From NCBI GenBank assembly GCA_947452065.1, contig CANGBB010000004.1:1-64000 (forward strand): DNA of 64,000 bases, written 5' to 3'. The position numbers and the translations under genes were made by a program. Positions 8,152 to 17,174 of the stretch are shown piece after piece (within the stretch, counting starts at the first letter, position 1; every line of letters begins with the position of its first letter). This stretch comes from Gammaproteobacteria bacterium (GTDB lineage Bacteria > Pseudomonadota > Gammaproteobacteria > Steroidobacterales > Steroidobacteraceae). The notes beneath the pieces are model-generated. The model was not told the origin of the DNA. It saw only the letters and a list, made by a program, of their open reading frames with translations, and did not search any database.

Positions 8152-9467
8152 GTTCAGGGATCATCGATACGCTGCAGAGGCGTATCCAAGACCTGGAACT
8201 GTCGCCGCCGACCGTCTGCGGTGTGCTCACTCGCGTCACCGGTATGTTACTGGCCGCGCGCGGTGTGCGGGCTCCGCTGGGTGCCTATTGCGAAGTGATG
8301 GCAGAACAGGGTGACGGCGTAGTCTGTGAGGTAGTCGGCTTCGACGGCGAAGAAGTCATGCTCATGCCGCTCGCAGCTGTTCAGGGTCTTCTGCCCGGGG
8401 CCGGCGTCCGGGTCATGACGCTCACCGCCCGTGTCGGCGTGGGCAACGCACTGCTTGGTCGCGTGCTGGATGGCCTGGGACAACCGCTCGATGGGGGTCC
8501 TGCGATCGAGCCCGAGGTCTATGTGCCGCTGCGGGCAGAGCGTCGAAATCCGCTCGAGCGCGCCCCCATCTCATCAGTGCTCGATGTGGGTGTGCGCGCT
8601 ATCAACTCCTTTCTGACCATCGGCCAGGGGCAGCGCATTGGTCTCATCGCGGGCAGCGGTGTAGGCAAGAGCATGCTGCTTGGCATGATGACTCAATACA
8701 CAGCCGCTGACGTGGTAGTGATCGGAATGATCGGTGAGCGTGGCCGCGAAGTCCTGGATTTCGTGCACGAGACGCTCGGCCGCGAGGGATCCAGTCGTGC
8801 GGTGGTGATTGCCGCACCCGGTGACTGCTCACCCGTGATTCGATTACGCGCCACACACTACACTTGCGCGGTTGCGGAGTTCTTTCGCGATCAGGGTAAG
8901 AACGTACTGCTGCTGATGGATTCTCTGACCCGCGTGGCTCATGCGCAACGCGAGGTCGGACTGGCGGTTGGCGAGCCGCCAACCACGAAGGGATATACCC
9001 CTTCCGTTTTCTCGCTCATCAATGAATTGATCGAACGTGCGGGCAGTGTCAGTAGCGGTGGCAGTATCACTGGCATATACACCATTCTGGCCGAGGGCGA
9101 TGACACCAACGATCCGATCGTTGATGGCGCGCGCGCAATTCTGGATGGACACGTGCTGCTGTCCCGAGATCTGGCAGCGCTTGGCCAATATCCCGCCATT
9201 GATATCAACACCTCCATTTCGCGTCTGGCCAACCGACTCATCTCCCAGGATCAGCGCACACTGGTGCGCAAATTCCGGCGGCTGATGGCGACATGGGAGG
9301 AAAACAGAGATCTTGTCTCTGTGGGCGCCTACCGCGCCGGCACGAATGCAGAGCTGGATGAAGCCCTCCAGCGGCATGGCTCGCTGCGTGAATTCCTGAT
9401 GCAGGAAGCTGACGAGAAGGTCGATTTTGCCACGGGCTTTCAGCAGCTCGCGCGAGTGCTTGCGTGA
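8148..9467 (+). CDS. fliI: Flagellum-specific ATPase FliI
   Basis: Encodes 439 residues. FliI is the F1-beta-like hexameric ATPase that energises export of rod, hook and filament proteins. Walker A is GLIAGSGVGKSMLL and the Walker B strand is NVLLLMDSLTRVAHAQREVGLA. The GEPPTTKGYTPSVFSLINEL stretch and C-terminal helices are typical. Initiation is probably at TTG 8148: GAGG lies 7 bp upstream and the codon overlaps the fliH stop (TTGA). A TTG start at a tight overlap suggests coupled, dampened translation relative to FliH. Confidence 0.96.
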   Translation: MSSGIIDTLQRRIQDLELSPPTVCGVLTRVTGMLLAARGVRAPLGAYCEVMAEQGDGVVCEVVGFDGEEVMLMPLAAVQGLLPGAGVRVMTLTARVGVGNALLGRVLDGLGQPLDGGPAIEPEVYVPLRAERRNPLERAPISSVLDVGVRAINSFLTIGQGQRIGLIAGSGVGKSMLLGMMTQYTAADVVVIGMIGERGREVLDFVHETLGREGSSRAVVIAAPGDCSPVIRLRATHYTCAVAEFFRDQGKNVLLLMDSLTRVAHAQREVGLAVGEPPTTKGYTPSVFSLINELIERAGSVSSGGSITGIYTILAEGDDTNDPIVDGARAILDGHVLLSRDLAALGQYPAIDINTSISRLANRLISQDQRTLVRKFRRLMATWEENRDLVSVGAYRAGTNAELDEALQRHGSLREFLMQEADEKVDFATGFQQLARVLA

Positions 9468-9922
9468 CCAGTCGACATGCAACGCGGGCGACACGCCTGC
9501 AGCGCATCGCGAAGGTGGGTGATGCACTGGCCAAGGCCGCCGAACGGGCTGCGTCGGAGCGGCGCGAGAACCTGCTGATGCAGCAGGACCGGCTCGAGAC
9601 GGTGGCGCGGTACTGCGCTGACTACGGGGGCATGATTCGCGGACGTGAGCTCAGCAGTCAGAGCGTCTCCAGTCTGCGCATGTACCGCGAATTCTCCGGT
9701 TGGCTGACCCAGCTTTCGCAGAATCAGCTGAACGAAGTGGCGCAAGCCGAATTCCTGCTCGAGTCCGCTTTGGAGGAGGTGCGTGAGAAGCGCAGCTTTG
9801 CCAAAGCCGTAGAGCTCGCCGCTGAGAAGTCCGGACAAATGGCCGCGAGCGAAGTGCGTGCTCGCGAGCAAAAGATTCTGGACGGGTTGGTGCGTCGTCA
9901 GCCTAGAAGCAGGCTGGCATAG
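9464..9922 (+). CDS. fliJ: Flagellar export chaperone FliJ
   Basis: Encodes 152 residues. FliJ is a coiled-coil stalk protein of the FliHIJ ATPase complex, resembling the F1 gamma subunit. The sequence is almost wholly helical and charged, with the family pattern RLQRIAKVGDALAKAAERAA near the N-terminus and EKRSFAKAVELAAEKS near the C-terminus. GTG start overlaps the fliI stop (GTGA). Confidence 0.9.
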   Translation: MTSRHATRATRLQRIAKVGDALAKAAERAASERRENLLMQQDRLETVARYCADYGGMIRGRELSSQSVSSLRMYREFSGWLTQLSQNQLNEVAQAEFLLESALEEVREKRSFAKAVELAAEKSGQMAASEVRAREQKILDGLVRRQPRSRLA

Positions 9923-9936
9923 CGCTTGCAACGGAG

Positions 9937-11709
9937 GTGACGGTCAATCACGTTCGGGATCCAATTTCCGCGATTATGGCTGCTTCAGACTTACTACTGA
10001 ATTCCATCGAACCGGCGGCCCGGCCGGCTGAAAACGCCCAATCTGGCGCTATTTCCGCGTCGGATGGGGCCTCACTGGGTCCGCTTTTCGCTAGCCTGAT
10101 GCAGGAAGCGGGAGGGCAGTCGGTCAGCCCGGATGCCGCCGGTCCGACGCTGAACTTGCCTGAAGCCGGCAATGGGTTGCCGGAATTGCCGCCTCGATCG
10201 CCGGAGTTTGCGCGCTGGCAGGCCCAGCCCATATCCGACGCGAAGCTCGAAGATTTTGCGGTCACGATCGGAATCGACCGTTCGCTGGCGCGGTTGCTAC
10301 TGAGTCGGACCGCTACGGACGAAGTAGTGGCGGACCAACTGGGCGAAGGTCTGGATTCCACCAAGTCTGACTCCGCAGATTCCACCAGCGCTGCTGTCAA
10401 AGGTGCAAATGGCATCGACTCAGCGTTTGTTCTCCCTCTGTTGCCGATGCCGATCATGTCTCCGCCGATGGTTCCAGCAGCTCCGGTCGAGCCGCCGGAA
10501 TCAATCGTTGCGTCTGAAGTCACTGGCGTTACGACCGGCATCAATCTGCCTACCGACGCTCTCCGCCGCTCCCCGACCATGATTGCTGACGAGGATCTGA
10601 TGTCATGGCGGGCTGTGGGTGCGCGCAGCCAAGTTGGAGCCAGCGTTGCGGAAACTCCAGCGGTTCTCGGGTCGGCGGCCGAAACTCCGCAGCCAGCGGC
10701 GCTGCCGCCACTCGCTCTGGCCTCTACGCTGCAGGAACTGCGCCTGCGCCCGCTTTCCGGTTCCAACGGGATCAATTCCGCGATCTCCGGGGCCGAAAGG
10801 CTCGAGTCATTGAAGGCTGAGGTGTTGGACCCCGCGTCTGGCACTGCATCGATGATGCGTACGGGTCCGTCCGTGTTGGCGCTGAACGATATCGCCGGGG
10901 CCATCGTTAAAGGCAAGGTTACTGGTCCCGCAAAAATGCCTTCGACGCTGTCGGCTTTGCGTACCCGGGGGCTCCCGGTCGCGGGAGCCGAAGCCAGTGC
11001 CGGCCTGGACAAGGTGGTCGCAACTGAGCTGCATGACGCGTCGCTGCCAGCTTCGCTGGGTGCACAGGCAATTCTGTCGCAGTCCGACTCAGCCCTAAGC
11101 CCCGTGTCATCGGATTCCTCGGCCATGGGCTTGGACAACAAGCCACCCGCTGGGGTGGCCCCAGACCTCGCGCCTACAAATCCTGCCATCGTCGCAACAG
11201 CCGAGGGTCGGCGCCCCGACATGTCCCATGTGGTTCGTGACTCCGTCGAGCACTTGCGTGTCCTTGATCAGCGAATGAACTTCGAGGATCGCACGCAAAG
11301 CTTTGCCGATGCGGTCGCGCAGAGGATAATGAATCAGGTACGCAGCGAGAACTGGAACGTAAGTCTGCAGCTTGAACCGGGCAATCTGGGTTCGATGGAT
11401 ATCAGCCTTTTGCTGCGCGGTTCCGAGTTGACTGCAAATGTAAATATGTCAAGCAGCGAGGCCAAGGCCATTCTCCAGGCTGGCCTTCCGCGCTTGCAGG
11501 AATCCCTCGAGTCCTATGGTCTGCAGCTCGCTGGTTGGTCGTTTGGCCAATCCGGCTCGCGGGCGCAGGGTGAGCGCTCATCGACCCCGTTCACTGCTCA
11601 GGCTTACCGGCAGCAGCCGGAAGAAGACAATCTGCTGGCGACTCCATCCGCCGTTGCAGCTCTGCAGCGAGTTCAAGACAACTCGCGCGAAATTGACCTG
11701 TTTGTTTGA
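9937..11709 (+). CDS. fliK: Flagellar hook-length control protein FliK
   Basis: Encodes up to 590 residues. FliK is exported as a molecular ruler and switches FlhB substrate specificity when the hook is complete. Most of the protein is a low-complexity Ala/Pro/Ser ruler region. The last 150 residues carry the conserved hook-length domain (VSLQLEPGNLGSMDISLLLR; ANVNMSSSEAKAIL; LPRLQESLESYGLQL). The start is unsure: GTG 9937 overlaps a GGAGG, while ATG 9976 (a 577-residue product) has no clear ribosome site. The poorly conserved N-terminus does not decide it. Confidence 0.92.
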   Translation: MTVNHVRDPISAIMAASDLLLNSIEPAARPAENAQSGAISASDGASLGPLFASLMQEAGGQSVSPDAAGPTLNLPEAGNGLPELPPRSPEFARWQAQPISDAKLEDFAVTIGIDRSLARLLLSRTATDEVVADQLGEGLDSTKSDSADSTSAAVKGANGIDSAFVLPLLPMPIMSPPMVPAAPVEPPESIVASEVTGVTTGINLPTDALRRSPTMIADEDLMSWRAVGARSQVGASVAETPAVLGSAAETPQPAALPPLALASTLQELRLRPLSGSNGINSAISGAERLESLKAEVLDPASGTASMMRTGPSVLALNDIAGAIVKGKVTGPAKMPSTLSALRTRGLPVAGAEASAGLDKVVATELHDASLPASLGAQAILSQSDSALSPVSSDSSAMGLDNKPPAGVAPDLAPTNPAIVATAEGRRPDMSHVVRDSVEHLRVLDQRMNFEDRTQSFADAVAQRIMNQVRSENWNVSLQLEPGNLGSMDISLLLRGSELTANVNMSSSEAKAILQAGLPRLQESLESYGLQLAGWSFGQSGSRAQGERSSTPFTAQAYRQQPEEDNLLATPSAVAALQRVQDNSREIDLFV

Positions 11710-11742
11710 TACCCATTCCATTCCTAACTGACGGTACCTCCG

Positions 11743-12432
11743 ATGTCGGACAAGAAAGACAGCAAGAAAAAAGCCCCTGAAGCTGCGGGTGCAGCCGGTG
11801 AAGAGGCGCAGCCGAAGAAGAAGTCTTCAATACTTCTCTTTGTGATGATTGCCGCGGGTGCTTTGGTGCTCATCGGCGGATCGGTCGGTGCGACGCTCTA
11901 TTTAACGGGTTTCTTCACCAAGAAGCCGGCCGCCGAGGCTGAGGCTGAGGCCGCAGCGGGCGAGCATGGGGCGGGTGAGCATGGCGAGGCCTCTGGCGCG
12001 GAGGCGGCTCCGGCTGCCAAGGGAGAGCATGAGGCGGCCAGCGGTGGCGAACATGGCGCAGCGGCTGAGCATGGCGCAGCGAAGTCCTCGGCCGCGGTTC
12101 CGTCGGCTGAGAAATTTGCTGCAACCTACAAGCCCATCGAACGGGACTTCACGATCAATATCCCCAACTCACGCAAGTTTGTGCAGTTCAAGGTCGCCTA
12201 CAAGACCTTCTATGGCGACACGATCGTCGAACGCGTGACTAAGCATCAGATTGCCATCGAGGCGGCCATCCTGGCCTCAGCCAGCCAGTTTGGCGAGGAA
12301 GAAATGGTTTCGCTAGAAGGCCGCGCGCATCTGGCGGAGTCGCTTCGCAATGCGATGAATGACGTGCTGATCCGTAACGAGAATTTCGGCGGTATCGAAG
12401 AAGTGATGTTTACCCACTTCGTGTTCCAGTAA
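11743..12432 (+). CDS. fliL: Flagellar basal body-associated protein FliL
   Basis: Encodes 229 residues. FliL forms a ring around the stator MotAB. After a Lys-rich cytoplasmic tail comes one membrane helix (about 29-55), then an odd linker from about 63 to 120 made of Ala/Glu with repeated EHG units, and then the conserved periplasmic FliL domain (FTINIPNSRKFVQFKVAYKT; FGGIEEVMFTHFVFQ). The linker makes it longer than the roughly 150-170 residues usual for FliL, and its many His residues are unusual. It precedes fliM as in most gammaproteobacteria. Confidence 0.93.
   Translation: MSDKKDSKKKAPEAAGAAGEEAQPKKKSSILLFVMIAAGALVLIGGSVGATLYLTGFFTKKPAAEAEAEAAAGEHGAGEHGEASGAEAAPAAKGEHEAASGGEHGAAAEHGAAKSSAAVPSAEKFAATYKPIERDFTINIPNSRKFVQFKVAYKTFYGDTIVERVTKHQIAIEAAILASASQFGEEEMVSLEGRAHLAESLRNAMNDVLIRNENFGGIEEVMFTHFVFQ
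11959..12088 (+). repeat. Degenerate GCGAGCATGG repeats encoding EHG units in fliL
   Basis: Imperfect in-frame repeats built on GAGCATGG occur several times between 11962 and 12078, giving GEHGAGEHGE, GEHEAASGGEHG and AAEHG in the periplasmic linker. Slippage would alter linker length without breaking the frame. Confidence 0.7.
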
Positions 12433-12459
12433 CTGACCTTCATGGTAGAGAGATCTGAA

Positions 12460-13581
12460 ATGTCCAAGTCAGGCCAGTTGCTGACACCCGACGAGGTGAA
12501 TGCCCTCGTCGGAGCCCTGCAGAGCGGTGACATCGAGACGTCAGCCACGTCGTCGTCAGGCTCATCGGTGCAGCCGTATAGCTTGGTCGGCAGCGACACT
12601 ACTTCCCGTTCCCAGCTTGCTGCTCTCGAGATGATCGATGACCGCTTTTCGCGTCAGCTGCGTGGAAGCTTGCTCACTCGGCTGCGGCAGGCGGTCAAGG
12701 TTACTGCGACACCCTTCGAAGTGACGACTTTTCATGACTACATGCAGGGTTTGCCATCACCCTGCAACGTCAACATCGTGCGCTATCCACCTCTGCGCGG
12801 CTACGGGCTGGTGACTATGGATCCGGCGATCGTTTATGGCGCCGTGGATAGTTTCTTCGGCGGCCGCGGCGGTGGTTCTATGGAACTGTCACCGCAACGC
12901 GGTTTCACGCAGACTGAGGAACGAATCATCCAGCTGCTGCTTGAATCCATCTTCACCGATCTTGCAGACGCCTGGGAGCCGGTCTTTGCTATGAAGCCGG
13001 AATATGTGAGTCGCGAGATCAACCCATCCTTCGCGCAGATTGGCGAAGACAAAGAGATCGTTGCCGTGAGCCGATTCGATCTTGAGCTCGGGGCAGATGT
13101 CCGCGGGCAGCTCACAATCATGTATCCGTTCTCAGCACTCAAGCCGATCCGTCTGCTGTTGCGCGGACGAGTGCAGACCGGCGAGCGCGACGAAAAGCTC
13201 TCAGCTCGTTGGGCTGAACAGCTGCGCAACGCTGTAGGTGACACAGAGCTTGAAGTCATCGCGCAGCTGGCCACTCTGCGCGTGTCAGCACTGGATCTAG
13301 CGAGCATCAAGCCCGGTGACACGCTGTGGTTCAAGCCGCCGCCGAGCGTCAAGGTGCTCGTTCAGTCCGCTCACCTGTTTGACGCCGAGTACGGTTCAAC
13401 GGACAGCAATGCCGCCATCCGGATCGAACGGGTCATTGAGCCGCCGGTCGAAAATCTTCCATCGCTGGAGTCAGCAAATAGCGACACGGCTACAGAACCG
13501 CAGGCTGCCTCAGCGGCCAGTGGTAAGTCCCGCAAGGTTGTTGCGGACAGCAAGAAAGCGCCAGGAGTATCGGCAGCATGA
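12460..13581 (+). CDS. fliM: Flagellar motor switch protein FliM
   Basis: Encodes 373 residues from ATG 12460, preferred because AGAGAG lies 7 bp upstream; ATG 12442 would add 6 residues. FliM is the C-ring subunit that binds CheY-P. The N-terminal CheY-binding peptide is LLTPDEVNALVGAL, in place of the usual LSQDEIDALL. The middle domain (GYGLVTMDPAIVYGAVDSFFGG) and C-terminal SPOA domain follow. The C-terminus has an extra Ser/Ala-rich tail of about 45 residues. It overlaps fliN by 4 bp. Confidence 0.95.
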   Translation: MSKSGQLLTPDEVNALVGALQSGDIETSATSSSGSSVQPYSLVGSDTTSRSQLAALEMIDDRFSRQLRGSLLTRLRQAVKVTATPFEVTTFHDYMQGLPSPCNVNIVRYPPLRGYGLVTMDPAIVYGAVDSFFGGRGGGSMELSPQRGFTQTEERIIQLLLESIFTDLADAWEPVFAMKPEYVSREINPSFAQIGEDKEIVAVSRFDLELGADVRGQLTIMYPFSALKPIRLLLRGRVQTGERDEKLSARWAEQLRNAVGDTELEVIAQLATLRVSALDLASIKPGDTLWFKPPPSVKVLVQSAHLFDAEYGSTDSNAAIRIERVIEPPVENLPSLESANSDTATEPQAASAASGKSRKVVADSKKAPGVSAA

Positions 13582-13883
13582 GTGAATCAATTATGAGTAC
13601 CACCAGGGAAGCGTCCGCAGACCCGACCGTGCAACTTGACCTCATCCAGAACGTCGCGGTCAGCATTTCCGTCGAGGTTGGGCGTTCGTCGCTCCGCATC
13701 CGCGATTTGATCAAGCTGGGACAAGGCAGTGTTCTGGAGTTGGATCGCGTTGCCGGTGAACCGCTGGATGTCTGTGTCAACAACACCGTGATCGCAAGGG
13801 GAGAGGTCGTGCTCGTCAACGAACGATACGGCATCCGCCTGACTCAGGTGGTCGATCCGGAAGATCGCGTCAAGCACCTCTAA
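13578..13883 (+). CDS. fliN: Flagellar motor switch protein FliN
   Basis: Encodes 101 residues. FliN forms the base of the C-ring and docks FliH-FliI. The SPOA domain is complete: VAVSISVEVGRSSLRIRDLIKLGQGSVLELD, followed by EPLDVCVNNTVIARGEVVLV and NERYGIRLTQV. ATGA overlap with the fliM stop and an AGGAG about 11 bp upstream indicate coupled translation. ATG 13593 is a possible alternative start. Confidence 0.96.
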   Translation: MSESIMSTTREASADPTVQLDLIQNVAVSISVEVGRSSLRIRDLIKLGQGSVLELDRVAGEPLDVCVNNTVIARGEVVLVNERYGIRLTQVVDPEDRVKHL

Positions 13884-13912
13884 TTGTCGACACAGACGCC
13901 GGGGAAAAAATA

Positions 13913-14203
13913 ATGGATCCAGTTCGGTACTTCAGTGCCCTGGTGCTTGTTGGTGGATTGCTCGCCCTGGCCATTTGGCTGCTAAAGCGCCTGCGGCTTG
14001 GTACGCGCCATGGCGAATCCGAGGCGCTCAACATCATCTCGCATACATCGCTGGGAACGCGCGAAAAGCTCGTCGTGGTTCGCTTCGGTGACAAAAAACT
14101 GTTACTTGGCGTAACTCCGGGAAGCATCACGCGACTGGCCACATCACGGGCTGACTCATCCGTCGATGGCTCAGACCAGCCGTCGAGGAAGCGCACGTCA
14201 TGA
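13913..14203 (+). CDS. fliO: Flagellar biosynthesis protein FliO
   Basis: Encodes 96 residues. FliO is a single-pass membrane protein that helps assemble the FliP ring of the export gate. One membrane helix lies at about 7-24, followed by the short cytoplasmic domain with NIISHTSLGTREKLVVVRFG and KLLLGVTPGSI, which is the family signature. Its position between fliN and fliP and the 4-bp overlap with fliP support the call. Confidence 0.92.
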   Translation: MDPVRYFSALVLVGGLLALAIWLLKRLRLGTRHGESEALNIISHTSLGTREKLVVVRFGDKKLLLGVTPGSITRLATSRADSSVDGSDQPSRKRTS

Positions 14204-14967
14204 CAAAACATTCGAAGCAGCGACTCGCTTTGCTCCTCGTGCTGCTTACGGGCACGTCGGTCGCTTTCGGTCAGAGTCACTCTTCCATAGAAATCCTCAG
14301 AACAACTCCGGTGGGCGGTGGTGGCCAGGCTTACAGCCTGTCCCTGCAGGCCTTGGGGTTGATGACGCTTCTTACGCTGATCCCGGCCATCGTCCTGTCG
14401 ATGACGGCATTCACGCGCATCGTGATTGTGCTCGGAATTCTTCGCCAAGCCATTGGTGCAGCCCAGACTCCACCCAACCAGGTGCTGGTCGGTCTGGCGC
14501 TGTTCCTGACGCTTTTTGTCATGGCGCCCACCTTGTCTCAAGTCCAGCAGGTTGCGCTGCAGCCATACATGGAAGAGAAGATCCCGTTTGAGACGGCTCT
14601 TGGTCGCGCTGTCGATCCGATGAAGAAATTCATGCTCGCACAGACCCGCGAGTCTGATGTGAAACTTTTCATGGGGCTGGGCAAGGTTCCGGCAGTCAGT
14701 ACGCCGATGGATACGCCGCTCACAATTCTTGTGCCGGCATTTCTCACCAGTGAACTGCGAACCGCTTTCACCATCGGCTTTCTCATCTACATCCCGTTCC
14801 TGGTCATCGATCTGGTTGTTGCCAGCGTACTGATGTCGATGGGCATGATGATGGTTTCGCCCGTGATGATCGCGATGCCATTCAAGTTCCTGCTGTTCGT
14901 CCTTGTTGACGGGTGGGCGCTGGTCCTCGGTTCGGTGGCAGCGAGCTTTCAGGCGCCGCTGCCATGA
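14200..14967 (+). CDS. fliP: Flagellar export gate protein FliP
   Basis: Encodes 255 residues. FliP forms the pentameric core of the FliPQR export gate in the MS ring. It has a cleavable-type signal peptide (about 1-24), then membrane segments with the family motifs TRIVIVLGILRQAIGAAQTPPNQVL and PFLVIDLVVASVLMSMGMMM. Overlaps fliO at its start (ATGA) and fliQ at its end. Confidence 0.97.
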   Translation: MTKHSKQRLALLLVLLTGTSVAFGQSHSSIEILRTTPVGGGGQAYSLSLQALGLMTLLTLIPAIVLSMTAFTRIVIVLGILRQAIGAAQTPPNQVLVGLALFLTLFVMAPTLSQVQQVALQPYMEEKIPFETALGRAVDPMKKFMLAQTRESDVKLFMGLGKVPAVSTPMDTPLTILVPAFLTSELRTAFTIGFLIYIPFLVIDLVVASVLMSMGMMMVSPVMIAMPFKFLLFVLVDGWALVLGSVAASFQAPLP

Positions 14968-15233
14968 GCGAGACCGATGTTGTCTCAATCGTCCGTGAGG
15001 CCATGTGGGTGGGAGGTCTGGTTGCCGGCCCGATCCTCGTAGTCGTGCTGCTCCTGGGCGTGATCGTCGGCATTCTGCAGGCAGCCACGTCCATTAACGA
15101 AATGACCCTGACGTTCCTGCCGAAGCTCATCGGTGTGATGCTGCTGACGCTGCTGATCGGCAACTGGCAATTGCAGGAACTCGCGGATTTCGCGCGTCGA
15201 ATATTCGAGCGCATCCCGGCTATTGGTCACTGA
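14964..15233 (+). CDS. fliQ: Flagellar export gate protein FliQ
   Basis: Encodes 89 residues from ATG 14964, which overlaps the fliP stop codon; upstream in-frame starts lie inside fliP. FliQ is a two-helix hairpin subunit of the gate. The QAATSINEMTLTFLPKLIGV segment between the helices is highly characteristic. Confidence 0.96.
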   Translation: MSETDVVSIVREAMWVGGLVAGPILVVVLLLGVIVGILQAATSINEMTLTFLPKLIGVMLLTLLIGNWQLQELADFARRIFERIPAIGH

Positions 15234-15236
15234 GCC

Positions 15237-16013
15237 GTGCTGGAGCTGGGCGTCATCACGTTGAACTGGATGCAGGCGCTGCTCCTGCCCATGACGCGCA
15301 TCACGGCTTTTCTTGCGGCTGCTCCGGTGTTTGGCCAGGCGGCGGCCACTGGGCGCATCCGTATCGTATACGCCGCTGCCTTGTGCATTTTGATGATGCC
15401 GGTGCTGCCGACCTCAATGCTTAAGCCAGGTCAGCCATACGGAGAGCCCACGCTTCTACTGCTTTTCAGTGAGGCGCTGGTCGGTGTGTCGATGGGGTTG
15501 GTGCTGCAATGTGTCGCGGCCGCCGTGGTCACTGCTGGGGAACATATATCGATGACCGTAGGGCTCAGTTTCGCGCAGTCCTTTGATCCAACGATCGGCT
15601 CGACGCCAGTGCTGTCCCAATTTCTGAATCTATTTGCGCTGCTGATCTTTCTCGCAGCAGATGGGCATGTGGTTGTGATCTCGATGATGTCCGAGAGCAT
15701 TCGTGTGCTCCCGCCCGGTCAGTTTCATCTCACCGATATTCCGGCGCTGCTGGATTTCTCAAAGGTCATCTTTACTGGAGGCGCATTATTGGCTGCGCCA
15801 CTGCTCTTTGCCTTGCTCGCCGTGAATCTGGGTGTCGGCGCACTGTCACGGGCTACGCCGTCTCTGAACGTGTTCGCAGTGGGCTTTGCAATCACTCTTC
15901 TTATCGGGTTTGCCATGCTTTTCCTGCTCATGCCGGCGATCGGTGAGCGAATCGCCGACCTCTGGAAGCAGGCCGAGATCATGATGCGTAGTCAGCTTCT
16001 CAAGGGTCCTTGA
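15237..16013 (+). CDS. fliR: Flagellar export gate protein FliR
   Basis: Encodes 258 residues from GTG 15237. FliR is the membrane component that closes the FliPQR gate and contacts FlhB. Multiple hydrophobic segments are seen, with the conserved GLSFAQSFDPTIGSTPVLSQF stretch. It starts 3 bp after the fliQ stop codon and precedes flhB, the standard order. Confidence 0.95.
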   Translation: MLELGVITLNWMQALLLPMTRITAFLAAAPVFGQAAATGRIRIVYAAALCILMMPVLPTSMLKPGQPYGEPTLLLLFSEALVGVSMGLVLQCVAAAVVTAGEHISMTVGLSFAQSFDPTIGSTPVLSQFLNLFALLIFLAADGHVVVISMMSESIRVLPPGQFHLTDIPALLDFSKVIFTGGALLAAPLLFALLAVNLGVGALSRATPSLNVFAVGFAITLLIGFAMLFLLMPAIGERIADLWKQAEIMMRSQLLKGP

Positions 16014-16016
16014 TCC

Positions 16017-17174
16017 ATGGCTGAAGATCAGGGCGAAGAGAAAACAGAGGACCCCACCTCTAGAAGGCTGCAACAAGCCCGCGAACGCGGCGAATTGCCG
16101 CGCTCGCCTGACTTCGGTGGTGCCGTCGAGGTACTGGTGATCTGTCTGGTGATGCTTTTCCTGGGTGGCGAGATGATCGAGTCATTCGCCGCGTTGCTCC
16201 GGAGCAGTCTGACCTTCAATCACGGCCGGATCGAAGCGGTGCAGGATCTGCCCCAGTTGCTTGGCCAAGGTGTGCTGGAAGGGTTTTGGGCAGTTCACTG
16301 GCTGCTACTGGCGTCTGTGGTAATCGTGTTATTGGCCGCAATGCTGAACGGTGGTCTTAACTTCTCCTCGCAGGCCGCTGCACCGAAATTCAGCAAACTC
16401 AATCCGCTGAATGGGCTGCGGCGAATGTTTGGCGCTCAGGCGTGGATGGGTCTGCTGCGGAATCTGGTCAAGTTCGCAGTCATTGGAGCTGTGCTATCCG
16501 CCATGCTGTGGTCGCGCAAGATGGAGATCATGGCGATTGCCCGCGAGGCGCTCGATCAGATGTTGGTCAGCGGAACCTCCCTAGCGCTAATGATATTTAC
16601 TCTTGTCAGCGTGTCGGTCGCGGCGATCGCTTTGCTCGATCTGCCTTACCAAAGATGGAATTACCTGCGGCGCCTGCGCATGACCAAGCAGGAAGTTCGC
16701 GATGAGATGAAAGACATCGAGGGCCGTCCAGAGGTCAAGCGGCAGCTGCGCCGCAAGCAACGCGAGATGAGTCGCGGAAAGATGTTGAAGAAGGTTGCTG
16801 ATGCGGACGTGGTCATCGTCAACCCGTCCGAGTTCGCAGTGGCGCTGGAATACGATGAGGCGCGCAATCCGGTTCCTATCCTGTTAGCTAAGGGCCGCGG
16901 TGATGTCGCCAAGGCGATTAAAGAACAGGCCAACAAGGCGGGCGTTCCTTTGGTTTCCTCGCCGCTGCTGGCGCGAGCCATTTACTTCACCACAGAGCTT
17001 GATCGCGCGATTCCTGAGGGGCTCTATCGCGCAGTTGCGGTGGTGCTGGCCTATGTGTTCCGCATGAGTGCGCTGACACCAAATCTGCAGACGCCGGAGT
17101 TGCCCAAGGCCGACGTCCCGCCGGAATTCATGTTCGATGAGCATGGCCGGCCGCTGGAGGGTGAGGCGAAATGA
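16017..17174 (+). CDS. flhB: Flagellar export switch protein FlhB
   Basis: Encodes 385 residues. FlhB is the membrane gate regulator that self-cleaves to switch from rod/hook to filament substrates. The N-terminus EDQGEEKTEDPTSRRLQQARE is typical. Four membrane segments lie between about 35 and 210. The autocleavage motif is NPSE at 269-272 (N-P is the scissile bond) where enterics have NPTH, so Ser and Glu replace Thr and His after the bond. Residues beyond about 345 form a short tail. The last 4 bp overlap the next, unfamiliar gene. Confidence 0.96.
   Translation: MAEDQGEEKTEDPTSRRLQQARERGELPRSPDFGGAVEVLVICLVMLFLGGEMIESFAALLRSSLTFNHGRIEAVQDLPQLLGQGVLEGFWAVHWLLLASVVIVLLAAMLNGGLNFSSQAAAPKFSKLNPLNGLRRMFGAQAWMGLLRNLVKFAVIGAVLSAMLWSRKMEIMAIAREALDQMLVSGTSLALMIFTLVSVSVAAIALLDLPYQRWNYLRRLRMTKQEVRDEMKDIEGRPEVKRQLRRKQREMSRGKMLKKVADADVVIVNPSEFAVALEYDEARNPVPILLAKGRGDVAKAIKEQANKAGVPLVSSPLLARAIYFTTELDRAIPEGLYRAVAVVLAYVFRMSALTPNLQTPELPKADVPPEFMFDEHGRPLEGEAK

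Noticed and set aside
9948-11222. 424-codon open frame antisense to fliK
   Set aside because: It is Ser/Ala/Arg-rich without any recognisable domain and lies entirely opposite a low-complexity but clearly conserved-ended fliK; GC-rich third positions explain long antisense frames.
13870-14988. 372-codon minus-strand frame opposite fliO-fliP
   Set aside because: Arg/His/Gln-rich composition typical of antisense to hydrophobic membrane genes; fliO and fliP on the plus strand are unmistakable.
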